Assembly (NCBI RefSeq): GCF_001936575.1
Contig: NZ_MSMP01000002.1
Coordinates: 1 to 64,000 of the forward strand
Reading direction: 5' to 3'
DNA length: 64,000 nt
DNA from: Tenacibaculum agarivorans
GTDB lineage: Bacteria; Bacteroidota; Bacteroidia; Flavobacteriales; Flavobacteriaceae
Shown: positions 20,275-27,370 of the stretch, one piece after another
Layout of the letters: each line of letters begins with the position of its first letter
Position numbering within the stretch: the first letter of the stretch is position 1
The notes under the pieces: model-generated
What the model was told of the DNA's origin: nothing
The model's database searches: none
What the model saw: only the letters and a program-made list of their open reading frames with translations
Translations under genes and position numbers: made by a program

Positions 20275-20958
20275 CTATATGAATCCTTTTTCTTTAGCTA
20301 CAAAAATTAATTCTCTATCATCACTACTCTCAATAGCTAAAATCTTTTTTAATTGTCGTTTTCGCTTTTCTATTGCAGCAAGAGATAAGTGTATAATATC
20401 AGGCAAATCTTTGGTCATAGTACCTATAGAAATTTGATACATGATTTTTCTATCTACATCATCTATAAAGTAATCGTTAGATACCTCATTACGCATAATT
20501 TTCAAGACGGTTTTACTGTAATAAGGAGGATCTGAGAGTACTACTTGTATGGCTTGAACTAGTTCAGGCGGTGTTAGGTCATTTTTGACTAAAAATCCAT
20601 CAGGATTAATATTTTTCAAAATACTATGCACCCTGTAATTATCATTAAAAGTAGTAGAAACAATAACTTTAGTATCTGGTAATATTTCGTTGATTCTAAT
20701 CCCTAAATCTTCTCCAGATAGCAAAGTCCCATCTGATGAGGGAGGTAAACGCATATCTAAGAAAACAATGTTTAACGTGGTGTTACTTTGTACATACTTG
20801 TCTAAAATAGCACAAGCAGAATCACAATCTGTAGCAGTTTGAATTTGAAATGCTACATTCTGATCATGGCTTTCAAGATAAGTAAAAGCACTTTTATAAG
20901 CTTCGGCAATTAGGGGATGATCATCAATAAGTAAAACAGTATATGTTGTAGCTGCCAT
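20275..20958 (-). CDS. Two-component response regulator
   Basis: 227 residues. The receiver domain (about 6-130) is complete: Asp12/Asp13 in LLIDDHP, phospho-acceptor Asp68 in VFLDMRLP, and Lys125 in FLVKND. The C-terminal ~90 residues should be the DNA-binding output, because the kinase next to it is NarL-like; the segment IGTMTKDLPDIIHLSLAAIEKRKRQ can be read as a diverged LuxR-type helix-turn-helix but matches it poorly. It is translated after the kinase gene, whose stop overlaps this start by one base (TAATG), so the two proteins are made together. Its targets are unknown. Confidence 0.85.
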   Translation of the reverse strand: MAATTYTVLLIDDHPLIAEAYKSAFTYLESHDQNVAFQIQTATDCDSACAILDKYVQSNTTLNIVFLDMRLPPSSDGTLLSGEDLGIRINEILPDTKVIVSTTFNDNYRVHSILKNINPDGFLVKNDLTPPELVQAIQVVLSDPPYYSKTVLKIMRNEVSNDYFIDDVDRKIMYQISIGTMTKDLPDIIHLSLAAIEKRKRQLKKILAIESSDDRELIFVAKEKGFI

Positions 20959-22931
20959 TATTGGTTTATAGGTAATTTGATATGCAAAGTCGTACCTTGA
21001 TGTAATTTAGAACTAAAAGAAACATCGCCGCCTAACTTTGCTATTCTTGAGTTAATATTTTTAATTCCTATTCCTTTTTTACTCTTTTTCATGTCAAAAC
21101 CGACACCATCATCTGTAATTTCTATCCCTAACTTTTTGTTAAGAATTGAAAAGACCAAGGTAACATTTTTTGCTTTAGCATGCTTAATAATATTCTGTAA
21201 AGCTTCCTGAATAATTCTATAAATATTAGCTTTGGTAACCTCATCTATAGTTTTCCACGCAATAGTATCATCAGTGCTAAAATGAGTTTTAAAATTACCG
21301 ATAACACTTTTATCGGCCAGTAATTGTTCTATAATAGTGGTAAAGTTGATTTTAGCATCATCAAAATTTTCACTTAATTTATGGGATACTTCTCTAATTT
21401 CTTTTTCTATTGCTTGTAGCTCATCTAAAAAGCCTTGTTGTTTTTCTTGAGTTTCCGTGTTCATTTGCATACCTAAAAAACCTAAACTAACTCGAGTACC
21501 AAACAATTTCCCTAAAATACCATCATGGAGCTCAGCAGAAATTCTATTTCGTTCTTTTACACGTTCTTCTTCTAGTTTTGCCTGTTGTTGAAGCGTTAAA
21601 ACATATACTTCTTCATTAGCCTTTTGTTGTGCTGCTTCTAACTGTAGTTTTTCATTTTTTACTTTTTGCACACGTAAAAAGTAGAGTAGGGTAGCAATCA
21701 ATAAAATAGACACACTACCACCAATACTCCATATCAACTGCTGACTTAATTGCTCATTCTTTTCGATATGTTCATCCGTTTCAAATTCGATACGGGTAAA
21801 CTTATTTTGAGTTCTACGCTCTGCTTTTACTAAGCTATCATTAAACTCAATATAGCGATCTAAGTATTGTTTAGAATTTTTCGGATCTAAGTTGGCTAGT
21901 TGTTGTAACGTAGTTAGATAATAATCTCCATTTTTTAATTCTACCGCCGAAATATTAGCTTCTTTTGCATATTTAAAAGCATTACTAGTATCCTTAATAT
22001 GTTTATAATAATCAGAAATTCTAATTTTACTATACGCAACACCAGATTTATTATTCATACTGTCTCTGATGTATAAAGCTTTAAATAAATCTTTATAAAC
22101 ATTTATTGTATCGTTCATTAACAATTTACAATATGCTTTATTATCTAATACAATAGCATATTGTTTTATGGTTAGTTTATTTTTAAGCTCTCTATTATAA
22201 TATCTAAGGGCATTAGAATAATCTTTTTTTTCCAAATAAGCATTCCCTATGTTATTATCTAAAGCATAATGTTTTCTTATTTTATTTTGATGGGTCGAGG
22301 CCTGACGAAAATATTCTATTGCCTTATCATACTCTCTTATATCTAGTTGAAGCGTACCTAAATGATTATAAGAAAGACATAAGTACTTATAGTTTTTTAG
22401 CTTTTTAAACTTTTTTATGGCTTTAAAGGTTAAAATTTCACTTCCAATATAATCTCTTAATCTACCTTTGAGATAAGCCATAGCAAACAACATTCTAGCA
22501 GTTTCATAGTCTTTTTTTAGTAATTTAAAATTTTGGTATGCTTTATTATAATGATTATAAGAGGTTAGGTTTTCTTGTTTTTTATTATAGAAATCAGCAT
22601 AACTCCAATGTGCATCAGCTATAAGAAATGTATCTTTAATCTTATTAGCTAATTCTAAAGTTTGTTGATTTAATTTGAAGAATTTTTCATTTTCTCTTAT
22701 TTCATAAAACCGGTATGCAATATTACTTAATGTTTTACACTTAAACTTTACATCTTGAATTTCTTCAATTTGACTATATGCTTTGTCTAGGTAGAATGTA
22801 CTTTTTGATTTAGATATATTTTTTTTTGATAGCTTAATCCAATAAGAAATACTATCTCTTAGTTGATTCGATTCTTGGGAGTAAGTATTTAAAAAAAACA
22901 GTAGACTGTTAAATAAGATTAGTTTTCTCAC
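20958..22931 (-). CDS. TPR-containing sensor histidine kinase (HisKA_3, NarL-type)
   Basis: 657 residues starting with GTG. A signal peptide is followed by TPR-like helical repeats up to about residue 370, presumably outside the inner membrane, then one membrane segment near 398-420 and a coiled coil. The phospho-acceptor is His469 in RISAELHDG. The ATP-binding domain shows the N box near 575-587 (QEALQNIIKHAKA), DDGVGFD, KGIGIKNI and GTTLHIKLP. The TPR sensor with HisKA_3 layout is common in Bacteroidota. It forms a two-gene operon with the regulator at 20275. The signal is unknown; the TPR part suggests a peptide or protein input. Confidence 0.9.
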   Translation of the reverse strand: MRKLILFNSLLFFLNTYSQESNQLRDSISYWIKLSKKNISKSKSTFYLDKAYSQIEEIQDVKFKCKTLSNIAYRFYEIRENEKFFKLNQQTLELANKIKDTFLIADAHWSYADFYNKKQENLTSYNHYNKAYQNFKLLKKDYETARMLFAMAYLKGRLRDYIGSEILTFKAIKKFKKLKNYKYLCLSYNHLGTLQLDIREYDKAIEYFRQASTHQNKIRKHYALDNNIGNAYLEKKDYSNALRYYNRELKNKLTIKQYAIVLDNKAYCKLLMNDTINVYKDLFKALYIRDSMNNKSGVAYSKIRISDYYKHIKDTSNAFKYAKEANISAVELKNGDYYLTTLQQLANLDPKNSKQYLDRYIEFNDSLVKAERRTQNKFTRIEFETDEHIEKNEQLSQQLIWSIGGSVSILLIATLLYFLRVQKVKNEKLQLEAAQQKANEEVYVLTLQQQAKLEEERVKERNRISAELHDGILGKLFGTRVSLGFLGMQMNTETQEKQQGFLDELQAIEKEIREVSHKLSENFDDAKINFTTIIEQLLADKSVIGNFKTHFSTDDTIAWKTIDEVTKANIYRIIQEALQNIIKHAKAKNVTLVFSILNKKLGIEITDDGVGFDMKKSKKGIGIKNINSRIAKLGGDVSFSSKLHQGTTLHIKLPINQ

Positions 22932-22967
22932 AAAAAATATTAGTAAATAAAAACAAAATTAATGAAA

Positions 22968-22994
22968 AGCCCTGAAATATATCATTTCAGGGCT
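22968..22994 (-). terminator. Terminator of the small lipoprotein gene
   Basis: Stem AGCCCTGAAAT with a 5-nt loop and its exact complement; on the minus strand it runs into TTTTC. It lies 12 nt behind the stop codon of the lipoprotein gene. Confidence 0.8.
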
Positions 22995-23005
22995 AATTTT
23001 ACTGA

Positions 23006-23179
23006 CTAGTTGTTTTTACCACTTCCATCTTCACCGTCTTCACCATCTCCAGTTTGAGGCAATCCAGCTTCAGTGTTTTCTATATCGTTTTTGGTTACTA
23101 ATTTTTCAGTATTATCTGTACAACCTACTGTAACAATACCAAGTAAAACCGTTAATAGTAATAATTTTAAAGTTCTCAT
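23006..23179 (-). CDS. Small lipoprotein (57 aa), unknown function
   Basis: Start ATG at 23179, stop TAG at 23006-23008. A hydrophobic signal (about residues 5-18) ends in a lipobox, TVGC, with Cys20 as the lipidated residue. The rest is short and acidic, ending in a Gly/Asp/Glu-rich tail (TGDGEDGEDGSG). Codon use is normal for the window and a clean terminator follows, so I regard it as real. The ATG overlaps, as ATGA, the stop of an interrupted minus-strand frame upstream. It may be a small envelope or sensor-accessory lipoprotein next to the histidine-kinase operon, but nothing shows its job. Confidence 0.7.
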   Translation of the reverse strand: MRTLKLLLLTVLLGIVTVGCTDNTEKLVTKNDIENTEAGLPQTGDGEDGEDGSGKNN

Positions 23180-23445
23180 AATTCAATTTTTAATGTTTGG
23201 ACAATAGTTTTCCTAGCCGTAAAAACAGCTATAGTGTTGATTGAATGTTTATTATCGTTCGTAAGCGTCGGTAAATCCGAGGCATAAGTCTCCCAGCCCG
23301 AATATTTCAGGTGGTTTTTGTAGAATTGAATTGATATATTATCAATCCATGAAGACTTTGAACTACTAAGGCCTATTGAGTTTTAGGCTTCAGGAAATCC
23401 TACATTGTCGATAAATAAAGAAGCGTTTGCAATTTTATGGTAACG

Positions 23446-23568
23446 CTAGCTGATTTTTAATGAAGCTACATTAGATATATTATATATCCAATTAACTCTT
23501 AGTAAGCGTTCCGAATGAATGAGTAAACGTTCTTTTTCGTTTAGAATTAGCAATATTGATTCTTCCAT
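23446..23568 (-). CDS. Possible 40-aa ORF heading an interrupted frame
   Basis: ATG at 23568, TAG at 23446. The predicted peptide is largely helical and begins MEESILLILNEKERLL. On the minus strand TTG at about 23621 followed 20 nt later by TATCTTAA could serve as a promoter. The same frame continues for two more open stretches (20 and 68 codons) separated by single stops, down to 23176, where it meets the lipoprotein start. GC at third positions of the 68-codon part is no lower than at first positions, which argues against long-term coding there. It could be a mini-gene, a decayed gene, or chance. Confidence 0.25.
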   Translation of the reverse strand: MEESILLILNEKERLLIHSERLLRVNWIYNISNVASLKIS

Positions 23569-23660
23569 AACTTTTCAATTTTCTTACTGTTAAGATACAA
23601 AAAACGGATGATTTAACCAAATTTTAACACCTTTTTCTGTAGTCATATTCAATAGCATTG

Positions 23661-23698
23661 CAAAAATAAAAAAAGACATCTTTTAAAAGATGTCTTTT
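23661..23698 (-). terminator. Terminator of mini-gene A
   Basis: A perfect 28-nt palindrome (23671-23698, AAAAGACATCTTTT and its complement) is followed on the minus strand by a T-rich tail. It is 27 nt behind the stop of the 38-aa ORF. Confidence 0.85.
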
Positions 23699-23724
23699 GA
23701 ATATATTTTAACGATACTTTATTG

Positions 23725-23841
23725 TTATTTCCGTATCAATCTATTGCATATTACAAAAAACATCTGCAGTACTCTTCCATCAAAATCAACACCTCTAATT
23801 GGTGATTCTAGTTTACTAGTGTGCATAGTATATGTTTTCAT
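23725..23841 (-). CDS. Mini-gene A: 38-aa peptide of unknown function
   Basis: ATG at 23841, TAA at 23725-23727. The peptide opens MKTYTMHTSK, contains RGVD at residues 16-19, and ends with the basic CNRLIRK (Cys32). It has a dedicated promoter at perfect spacing about 45 nt upstream and a strong terminator behind, so a transcript of about 200 nt is expected. A second small ORF 320 nt away shares RGVD and a C-x-x-L-I near its end, plus a 12-nt promoter core. No signal peptide or membrane segment is obvious, although the stretch VLQMFFVI is hydrophobic. It could be a peptide signal, a leader peptide or a small toxin; I cannot choose. Confidence 0.5.
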   Translation of the reverse strand: MKTYTMHTSKLESPIRGVDFDGRVLQMFFVICNRLIRK

Positions 23842-23885
23842 TATTTAATAATTTAATGTGTAAATATTGTTGTTTAATTACGGTA

Positions 23886-23915
23886 CAAATATAAAGACTA
23901 TTTTTGAATTTGCAA
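23886..23915 (-). promoter_or_regulatory. Consensus Bacteroidota promoter of mini-gene A
   Basis: On the minus strand, TTG (23915-23913), then exactly 19 nt, then TATATTTG (23893-23886): a full match to the TTG-N19-TAnnTTTG consensus of Bacteroidota sigma-A promoters. TACC follows directly, as in mini-gene B. Confidence 0.75.
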
Positions 23916-24101
23916 GAAAAATTTAAAAATAAATTACTGATTGTCAGTGTTTTAAAATGTTTTAAGGTAAGAGGGCTCCTGTCCGGAAATTATCCAGATA
24001 CTACCATTTTCTAAACGCATTGTTTTTCAGTTTTTTACTGTGTAAATTTTTCAAATGCTATGTCTTTATAAGTTGTTTATCATATGTATTAAAAAAATAA
24101 A

Positions 24102-24133
24102 AAAGGCGACCAATTTTAAATTCGGACGCCTTT
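24102..24133 (-). terminator. Terminator of mini-gene B
   Basis: On the minus strand AAAGGCGTCC pairs with GGTCGCCTTT with one T-T mismatch, then runs into T6. It lies 27 nt behind the stop of the 39-aa ORF, the same distance as in mini-gene A. Confidence 0.8.
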
Positions 24134-24160
24134 ATAGTGTTATTATAAAACATTTATACT

Positions 24161-24280
24161 TTATAAATGTATTAGATTCCTACAATATAGTATCCGATTT
24201 CGAGTGAACTGCTTATCAACTCCTCGAAGATCACATGAACTATAATCCGTCCATGTTATATGTAAATTCATTTTATTCAT
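24161..24280 (-). CDS. Mini-gene B: 39-aa peptide related to mini-gene A
   Basis: ATG at 24280, TAA at 24161-24163; a second ATG at 24271 would give 36 residues. The peptide has RGVD at residues 19-22 and ends YCRNLIHL (Cys33), matching the RGVD and C-x-x-L-I pattern of mini-gene A with a 2-residue shift. The first ATG is only 7 nt behind the TAnnTTTG box, so either the message is leaderless or the second ATG is used. It has its own terminator. The function is unknown. The shared promoter core, peptide motif, size and terminator spacing make chance less likely than for a lone ORF of this size. Confidence 0.48.
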   Translation of the reverse strand: MNKMNLHITWTDYSSCDLRGVDKQFTRNRILYCRNLIHL

Positions 24281-24287
24281 ACAGGTA

Positions 24288-24295
24288 CAAATATA
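24288..24295 (-). promoter_or_regulatory. -7 box of mini-gene B
   Basis: TATATTTG on the minus strand, followed by TACC. The 12 nt TATATTTGTACC are identical to those upstream of mini-gene A (23893-23882). At the -33 position, 19 nt away, is TTT rather than TTG. Confidence 0.55.
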
Positions 24296-24350
24296 CAAAA
24301 TTCTAATAAATGTTAAAAAATGTTAAGAAAAGAGCTTTTTAATTGAAAAA

Positions 24351-24389
24351 GTAAGGTTGAACCTTACCAAAAGTAAGGTTGAACCTTAC
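24351..24389. promoter_or_regulatory. Tandem palindromic operator between divergent mini-genes
   Basis: Two identical 17-nt palindromes, GTAAGGTTGAACCTTAC, at 24351-24367 and 24373-24389. Their starts are 22 nt apart, about two helical turns, so two dimers would bind on the same face. They lie between the minus-strand promoter of mini-gene B and the plus-strand -7 box at 24411. The half-site resembles the AGGTT/AACCT of DtxR-type boxes, but the spacing differs, so I do not name the regulator. Confidence 0.65.
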
Positions 24390-24410
24390 CAGTTTAAAAA
24401 ATAGGCATTA

Positions 24411-24418
24411 TATCTTTG
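24411..24418 (+). promoter_or_regulatory. -7 box of a short plus-strand transcript
   Basis: TATCTTTG matches TAnnTTTG. No TTG lies 17-23 nt upstream, but the operator pair ends 21 nt upstream, so transcription may depend on an activator bound there. Confidence 0.45.
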
Positions 24419-24421
24419 TCA

Positions 24422-24581
24422 ATGTTAAAAGCCTTTACATATAGAAAGAAGGTCGGGTATAAAAAATAACAATTTATACCATAGTCGTTTACTCGGGGGG
24501 GAAAATTCTATGGAAAGCTAACTTAAAAAAAGAAGGTAAAATTGTTCAAAAGCTAAAAAACGTCCAATCGGACGTTTTTTT
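24422..24581 (+). ncRNA. Putative ~160-nt small RNA (may include a 15-codon leaderless ORF)
   Basis: Between the TATCTTTG box and a terminator at 24555-24581 lies a stretch that can fold: GGTATAAA (24455-24462) pairs with TTTATACC, and CCATAG pairs with CTATGG around a loop holding a run of seven G. No long ORF exists. An ATG at 24422, right where the transcript should start, opens 15 codons ending in TAA at 24469 (basic peptide beginning MLKAFTYRKK). It could be a regulatory RNA, a structured leaderless peptide mRNA, or a member of a known Flavobacteria RNA motif such as Flavo-1, which I cannot test here. Confidence 0.4.
24555..24581. terminator. Bidirectional terminator between small RNA and queE
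   Basis: A6 CGTCC, loop AATC, GGACG T7: symmetrical, so it can stop the plus-strand small transcript and the minus-strand queE message, whose stop is at 24587. Confidence 0.88.
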
Positions 24582-24586
24582 AGTTG

Positions 24587-25216
24587 TTAAGGAATATTAA
24601 GATACTTGTGTGTTTGTAATGAAATTTTCCATCGAGGATGCTGCATTACATAGTCTATGATTAAGGGTATCATTTCTTCACGTTTACTCCATTCTGGTTG
24701 TAAAAATAGTAAGCAATTTTCATTTACTTTGGCAGCCTCAGCTTCAGCAAACTTAAAATCATGTTTGTTATGAATAATCATTTTAAGTTCATCAGCTTCT
24801 TCATAAGCACGTTGTAACGGTAGTTTGGTTTTTTTAGGTGATAAACAAAACCAATCCCATATTCCAGAAAAGCTATAAGCTCCAGATGTTTCAATATGTG
24901 TCTTTATTTGTTGTGCCTGTAATTCTTTAGTAATGTAATCTAAATCCCACATCAAAGGTTCACCACCAGTAACAACTACAGTTTCTGCATATTTTTTAGC
25001 ATGTTGTACAATAAGGTCTGTTTCAGTAGGTGGATGTAAACTAGCGTTCCAGCTTTCTTTTACATCGCACCAGTGACAACCGACATCACAACCACCAATT
25101 CTAATAAAATAGGCAGCAGTACCTGTATGAGCACCTTCACCTTGTATAGTGTAAAACTCTTCCATAAGAGGAAGCATTTTACCTTGTTTAATTAACTCTT
25201 GCGTCTTTAAATCCAT
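24587..25216 (-). CDS. queE: 7-carboxy-7-deazaguanine synthase (radical SAM)
   Basis: 209 residues. It converts 6-carboxytetrahydropterin to 7-carboxy-7-deazaguanine in queuosine synthesis. The radical-SAM cluster motif is C43-x3-C47-x2-C50 (CDVGCHWC), with EEFYTIQGEGAHTG before it as typical for QueE and VVTGGEPLMWD after it. The C-terminal LFLQPEW segment is also characteristic. Its ATG lies inside the end of the Rid-family gene (29-nt overlap), so the two are co-transcribed. tgt at 15932 works later in the same pathway. Confidence 0.94.
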   Translation of the reverse strand: MDLKTQELIKQGKMLPLMEEFYTIQGEGAHTGTAAYFIRIGGCDVGCHWCDVKESWNASLHPPTETDLIVQHAKKYAETVVVTGGEPLMWDLDYITKELQAQQIKTHIETSGAYSFSGIWDWFCLSPKKTKLPLQRAYEEADELKMIIHNKHDFKFAEAEAAKVNENCLLFLQPEWSKREEMIPLIIDYVMQHPRWKISLQTHKYLNIP

Positions 25217-25685
25217 CTACTTTTACTGCTATTACATCAATTTCAATTTTTGCTCCTACAAGCAAATCGGCTGCAAATGTAGTTCTTGCAGGCTTATTTT
25301 CAGGAAAATATTCACGAAAAATTGTATTAAATTCTGCAAAATCATCTGTAGTAGCTAAAATAACGGTACATTTTACAACGTGTTTAAGGTCAGATCCATG
25401 AAGTTCAAGTACATCTTTTATATTTTCTAAAGTTTGTCTAGTTTCTGGACCAATGCCGCCTTTAGGTAGTTTTCTTGTTTTAGGATTTATACCTACCTGT
25501 CCAGCTAAATACAACATATTTCCAACTTCAACTGCATCAGAAAAAGGAGCATTTTTTTTACGTTCCAATTTTGAACTATGAAAAATTAAATTGTCTTTTT
25601 CTGGAGTAATATTATTGTTTTTCTTGTTTTCACAAGAACCTAAGATAAAAATTGTAGCTAAACCAATGATTTTAAGTAATTTCAT
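25188..25685 (-). CDS. Rid-family (RidA/YjgF-like) protein with lipoprotein signal
   Basis: 165 residues. The first ~19 form a lipoprotein signal with lipobox LGSC, which is unusual because RidA enzymes are normally cytosolic. From ~35 on it is a complete Rid domain: VGNMLYLAGQVG, TLENIKDVLELHG, KCTVILATTDDF, then ARTTFAA with the conserved Arg that holds the substrate carboxylate in deaminating members, and IEIDVIAV. Rid enzymes hydrolyse reactive imines and enamines formed by PLP enzymes. Placement in the periplasm, if real, implies another substrate. Its end overlaps queE by 29 nt. The 121-nt gap to the divergent gene at 25807 should hold its promoter. Confidence 0.87.
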   Translation of the reverse strand: MKLLKIIGLATIFILGSCENKKNNNITPEKDNLIFHSSKLERKKNAPFSDAVEVGNMLYLAGQVGINPKTRKLPKGGIGPETRQTLENIKDVLELHGSDLKHVVKCTVILATTDDFAEFNTIFREYFPENKPARTTFAADLLVGAKIEIDVIAVKVDGFKDARVN

Positions 25686-25760
25686 GTATGAATATTTAGT
25701 TGAATAACAAATTTAACTAAAAGCTATAAAATCAGCATTAAAATAATTTTGCTCTCTATT

Positions 25761-25789
25761 TTGAAATGCTGATTTTAATAGTATTTTTA
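25761..25789 (+). promoter_or_regulatory. Candidate promoter of the HerA-like gene
   Basis: TTG at 25761-25763, an 18-nt spacer, and TATTTTTA at 25782-25789, one base from the TAnnTTTG consensus; the ATG follows at 25807. Confidence 0.35.
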
Positions 25790-25806
25790 TCAAAAAATAG
25801 AGTACC

Positions 25807-27327
25807 ATGAGTCAAACGGAAGCGTTCTTCAATTATATTAATGATGGCTATGCATGCAAAGGAGATTTTTTAACCTTAGGAGCAGGAATGTTAGGGGAAG
25901 AAACTGTAACAAATGCATTGGTAAATATTCCTTTAAAAACACTAAATAGACATGGTTTAATTGCAGGAGCAACAGGTACAGGAAAAACAAAAACACTTCA
26001 GGTATTAGCAGAAAATATGTCTGAGAAAGGAATTCCTGTAGTATTGATGGATGTAAAAGGAGATTTGAGTGGATTAGCACAACCAAGCGCAGGGCATCCT
26101 AAGATAGATGAGCGCCATGAGAAAATTGGAATTCCTTTTGACGCAAAACGATTTCCTGTAGAAATACTTTCTATTTCTGAACAAGATGGTGTACGTTTAC
26201 GTGCGACAGTGTCAGAATTTGGCCCTGTTTTATTATCTAGAATTTTAGACTTAACTGAAACGCAATCTGGAATTGTAGCAATTATTTTTAAATATTGTGA
26301 TGATAATCAGTTACCATTATTAGATTTAAAAGACTTTAAAAAAATGCTTCAGTTTATTACGGCTGAAGGAAAAGCAGAAATTGCTGCAGAATATGGAAGA
26401 ATTTCTTCATCAAGTACAGGTGCTATTTTGAGAAAGATAGTTGAGTTAGAGCAACAAGGAGGAGAATTGTTTTTTGGAGAAAAATCTTTTGAAGTAGATG
26501 ATTTAACTCGAGTAGATGAAGAAGGAAGAGGGGTTATTTCTGTATTACGTTTAACAGATATACAAGATAAACCGAAACTGTTTTCTACATTTATGTTGCA
26601 ATTGTTAGCAGAGGTATATGAGACTTTTCCTGAGCAAGGAGACAGTGGAAGACCTGAGTTAATTATTTTTATAGATGAAGCTCATTTAGTGTTTGACGAG
26701 GCGTCTAAAGCACTACTAAGTCAAATTGAGAGTATTGTAAAATTGATTCGTTCTAAAGGAATAGGACTATATTTTGTTACACAAAATCCTAAAGATGTGC
26801 CAGAAGATGTTTTAGCACAATTAGGAATGAAAGTGCAACACGCCTTACGTGCTTTTACTGCAAAAGATAGAAAAGCTTTAAAATTAGCGGCTGAAAATTA
26901 TCCAGATTCTGAATATTATAATACTAGTGAGGTACTAACGCAATTAGGTATAGGAGAAGCTTTTGTTACCGTACTTAATGAAAAAGGTATTCCAACTCCA
27001 TTAGCCAGAACTATGTTGAGAGCACCAATGAGTAGAATGGATGTGTTAACGGAACGAGAAATTCAAGAAGTTATAGGAAACTCTAAGCTGGTAAGAAAAT
27101 ATAATGAAACTGTAGATAGAGAAAGCGCATATGAGTTATTAGGAGAAAAAATCGAAAAAATTAACAAGAAAAAGACAGAAGATGATAGAAAAAAAGAACA
27201 AGAAAAATTAAGTAGAAGAAGAGCTTCTAGTTCTAGAACAAGTACACGTCAAAATCCAATAGTGAAAGTATTGACAAGTGCTACTTTTATTCGTGCTGTA
27301 TTTGGAATTTTAAAGAAGGTGATTTAA
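25807..27327 (+). CDS. HerA-like ATPase, DUF853/YjgR family
   Basis: 506 residues, the usual length of the YjgR group. Walker A is GATGTGKT at residues 54-61, followed by VVLMDVKGDLSGLAQPS, which is typical of this family. Walker B is the segment LIIFIDEAHLVFDEASK. IGLYFVTQNPKDVPEDVLAQLG and the arginine-rich LARTMLRAPMSRM complete the signature. The ~60 C-terminal residues are charged and lead to a short hydrophobic end. Members are hexameric P-loop ATPases of the FtsK/HerA group with no firmly established cell role. No nuclease partner (NurA or similar) is next to it, so I do not read it as a defence gene. Confidence 0.9.
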   Translation: MSQTEAFFNYINDGYACKGDFLTLGAGMLGEETVTNALVNIPLKTLNRHGLIAGATGTGKTKTLQVLAENMSEKGIPVVLMDVKGDLSGLAQPSAGHPKIDERHEKIGIPFDAKRFPVEILSISEQDGVRLRATVSEFGPVLLSRILDLTETQSGIVAIIFKYCDDNQLPLLDLKDFKKMLQFITAEGKAEIAAEYGRISSSSTGAILRKIVELEQQGGELFFGEKSFEVDDLTRVDEEGRGVISVLRLTDIQDKPKLFSTFMLQLLAEVYETFPEQGDSGRPELIIFIDEAHLVFDEASKALLSQIESIVKLIRSKGIGLYFVTQNPKDVPEDVLAQLGMKVQHALRAFTAKDRKALKLAAENYPDSEYYNTSEVLTQLGIGEAFVTVLNEKGIPTPLARTMLRAPMSRMDVLTEREIQEVIGNSKLVRKYNETVDRESAYELLGEKIEKINKKKTEDDRKKEQEKLSRRRASSSRTSTRQNPIVKVLTSATFIRAVFGILKKVI

Positions 27328-27370
27328 ACTAAAAAGAGATAAGTAAACGTTATAATAGAAACTGATTTAA

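Noticed and set aside
23952..24020. 22-codon minus-strand ORF between the two mini-genes
   Set aside because: No terminator and no good promoter (only TAGCATTTG with wrong spacing), and too short to support by itself.
25807..27327. HerA-like ATPase as part of an anti-phage system
   Set aside because: It has the YjgR/DUF853 signature and lacks any nuclease, SIR2 or NurA partner next to it; neighbours are housekeeping or envelope genes.
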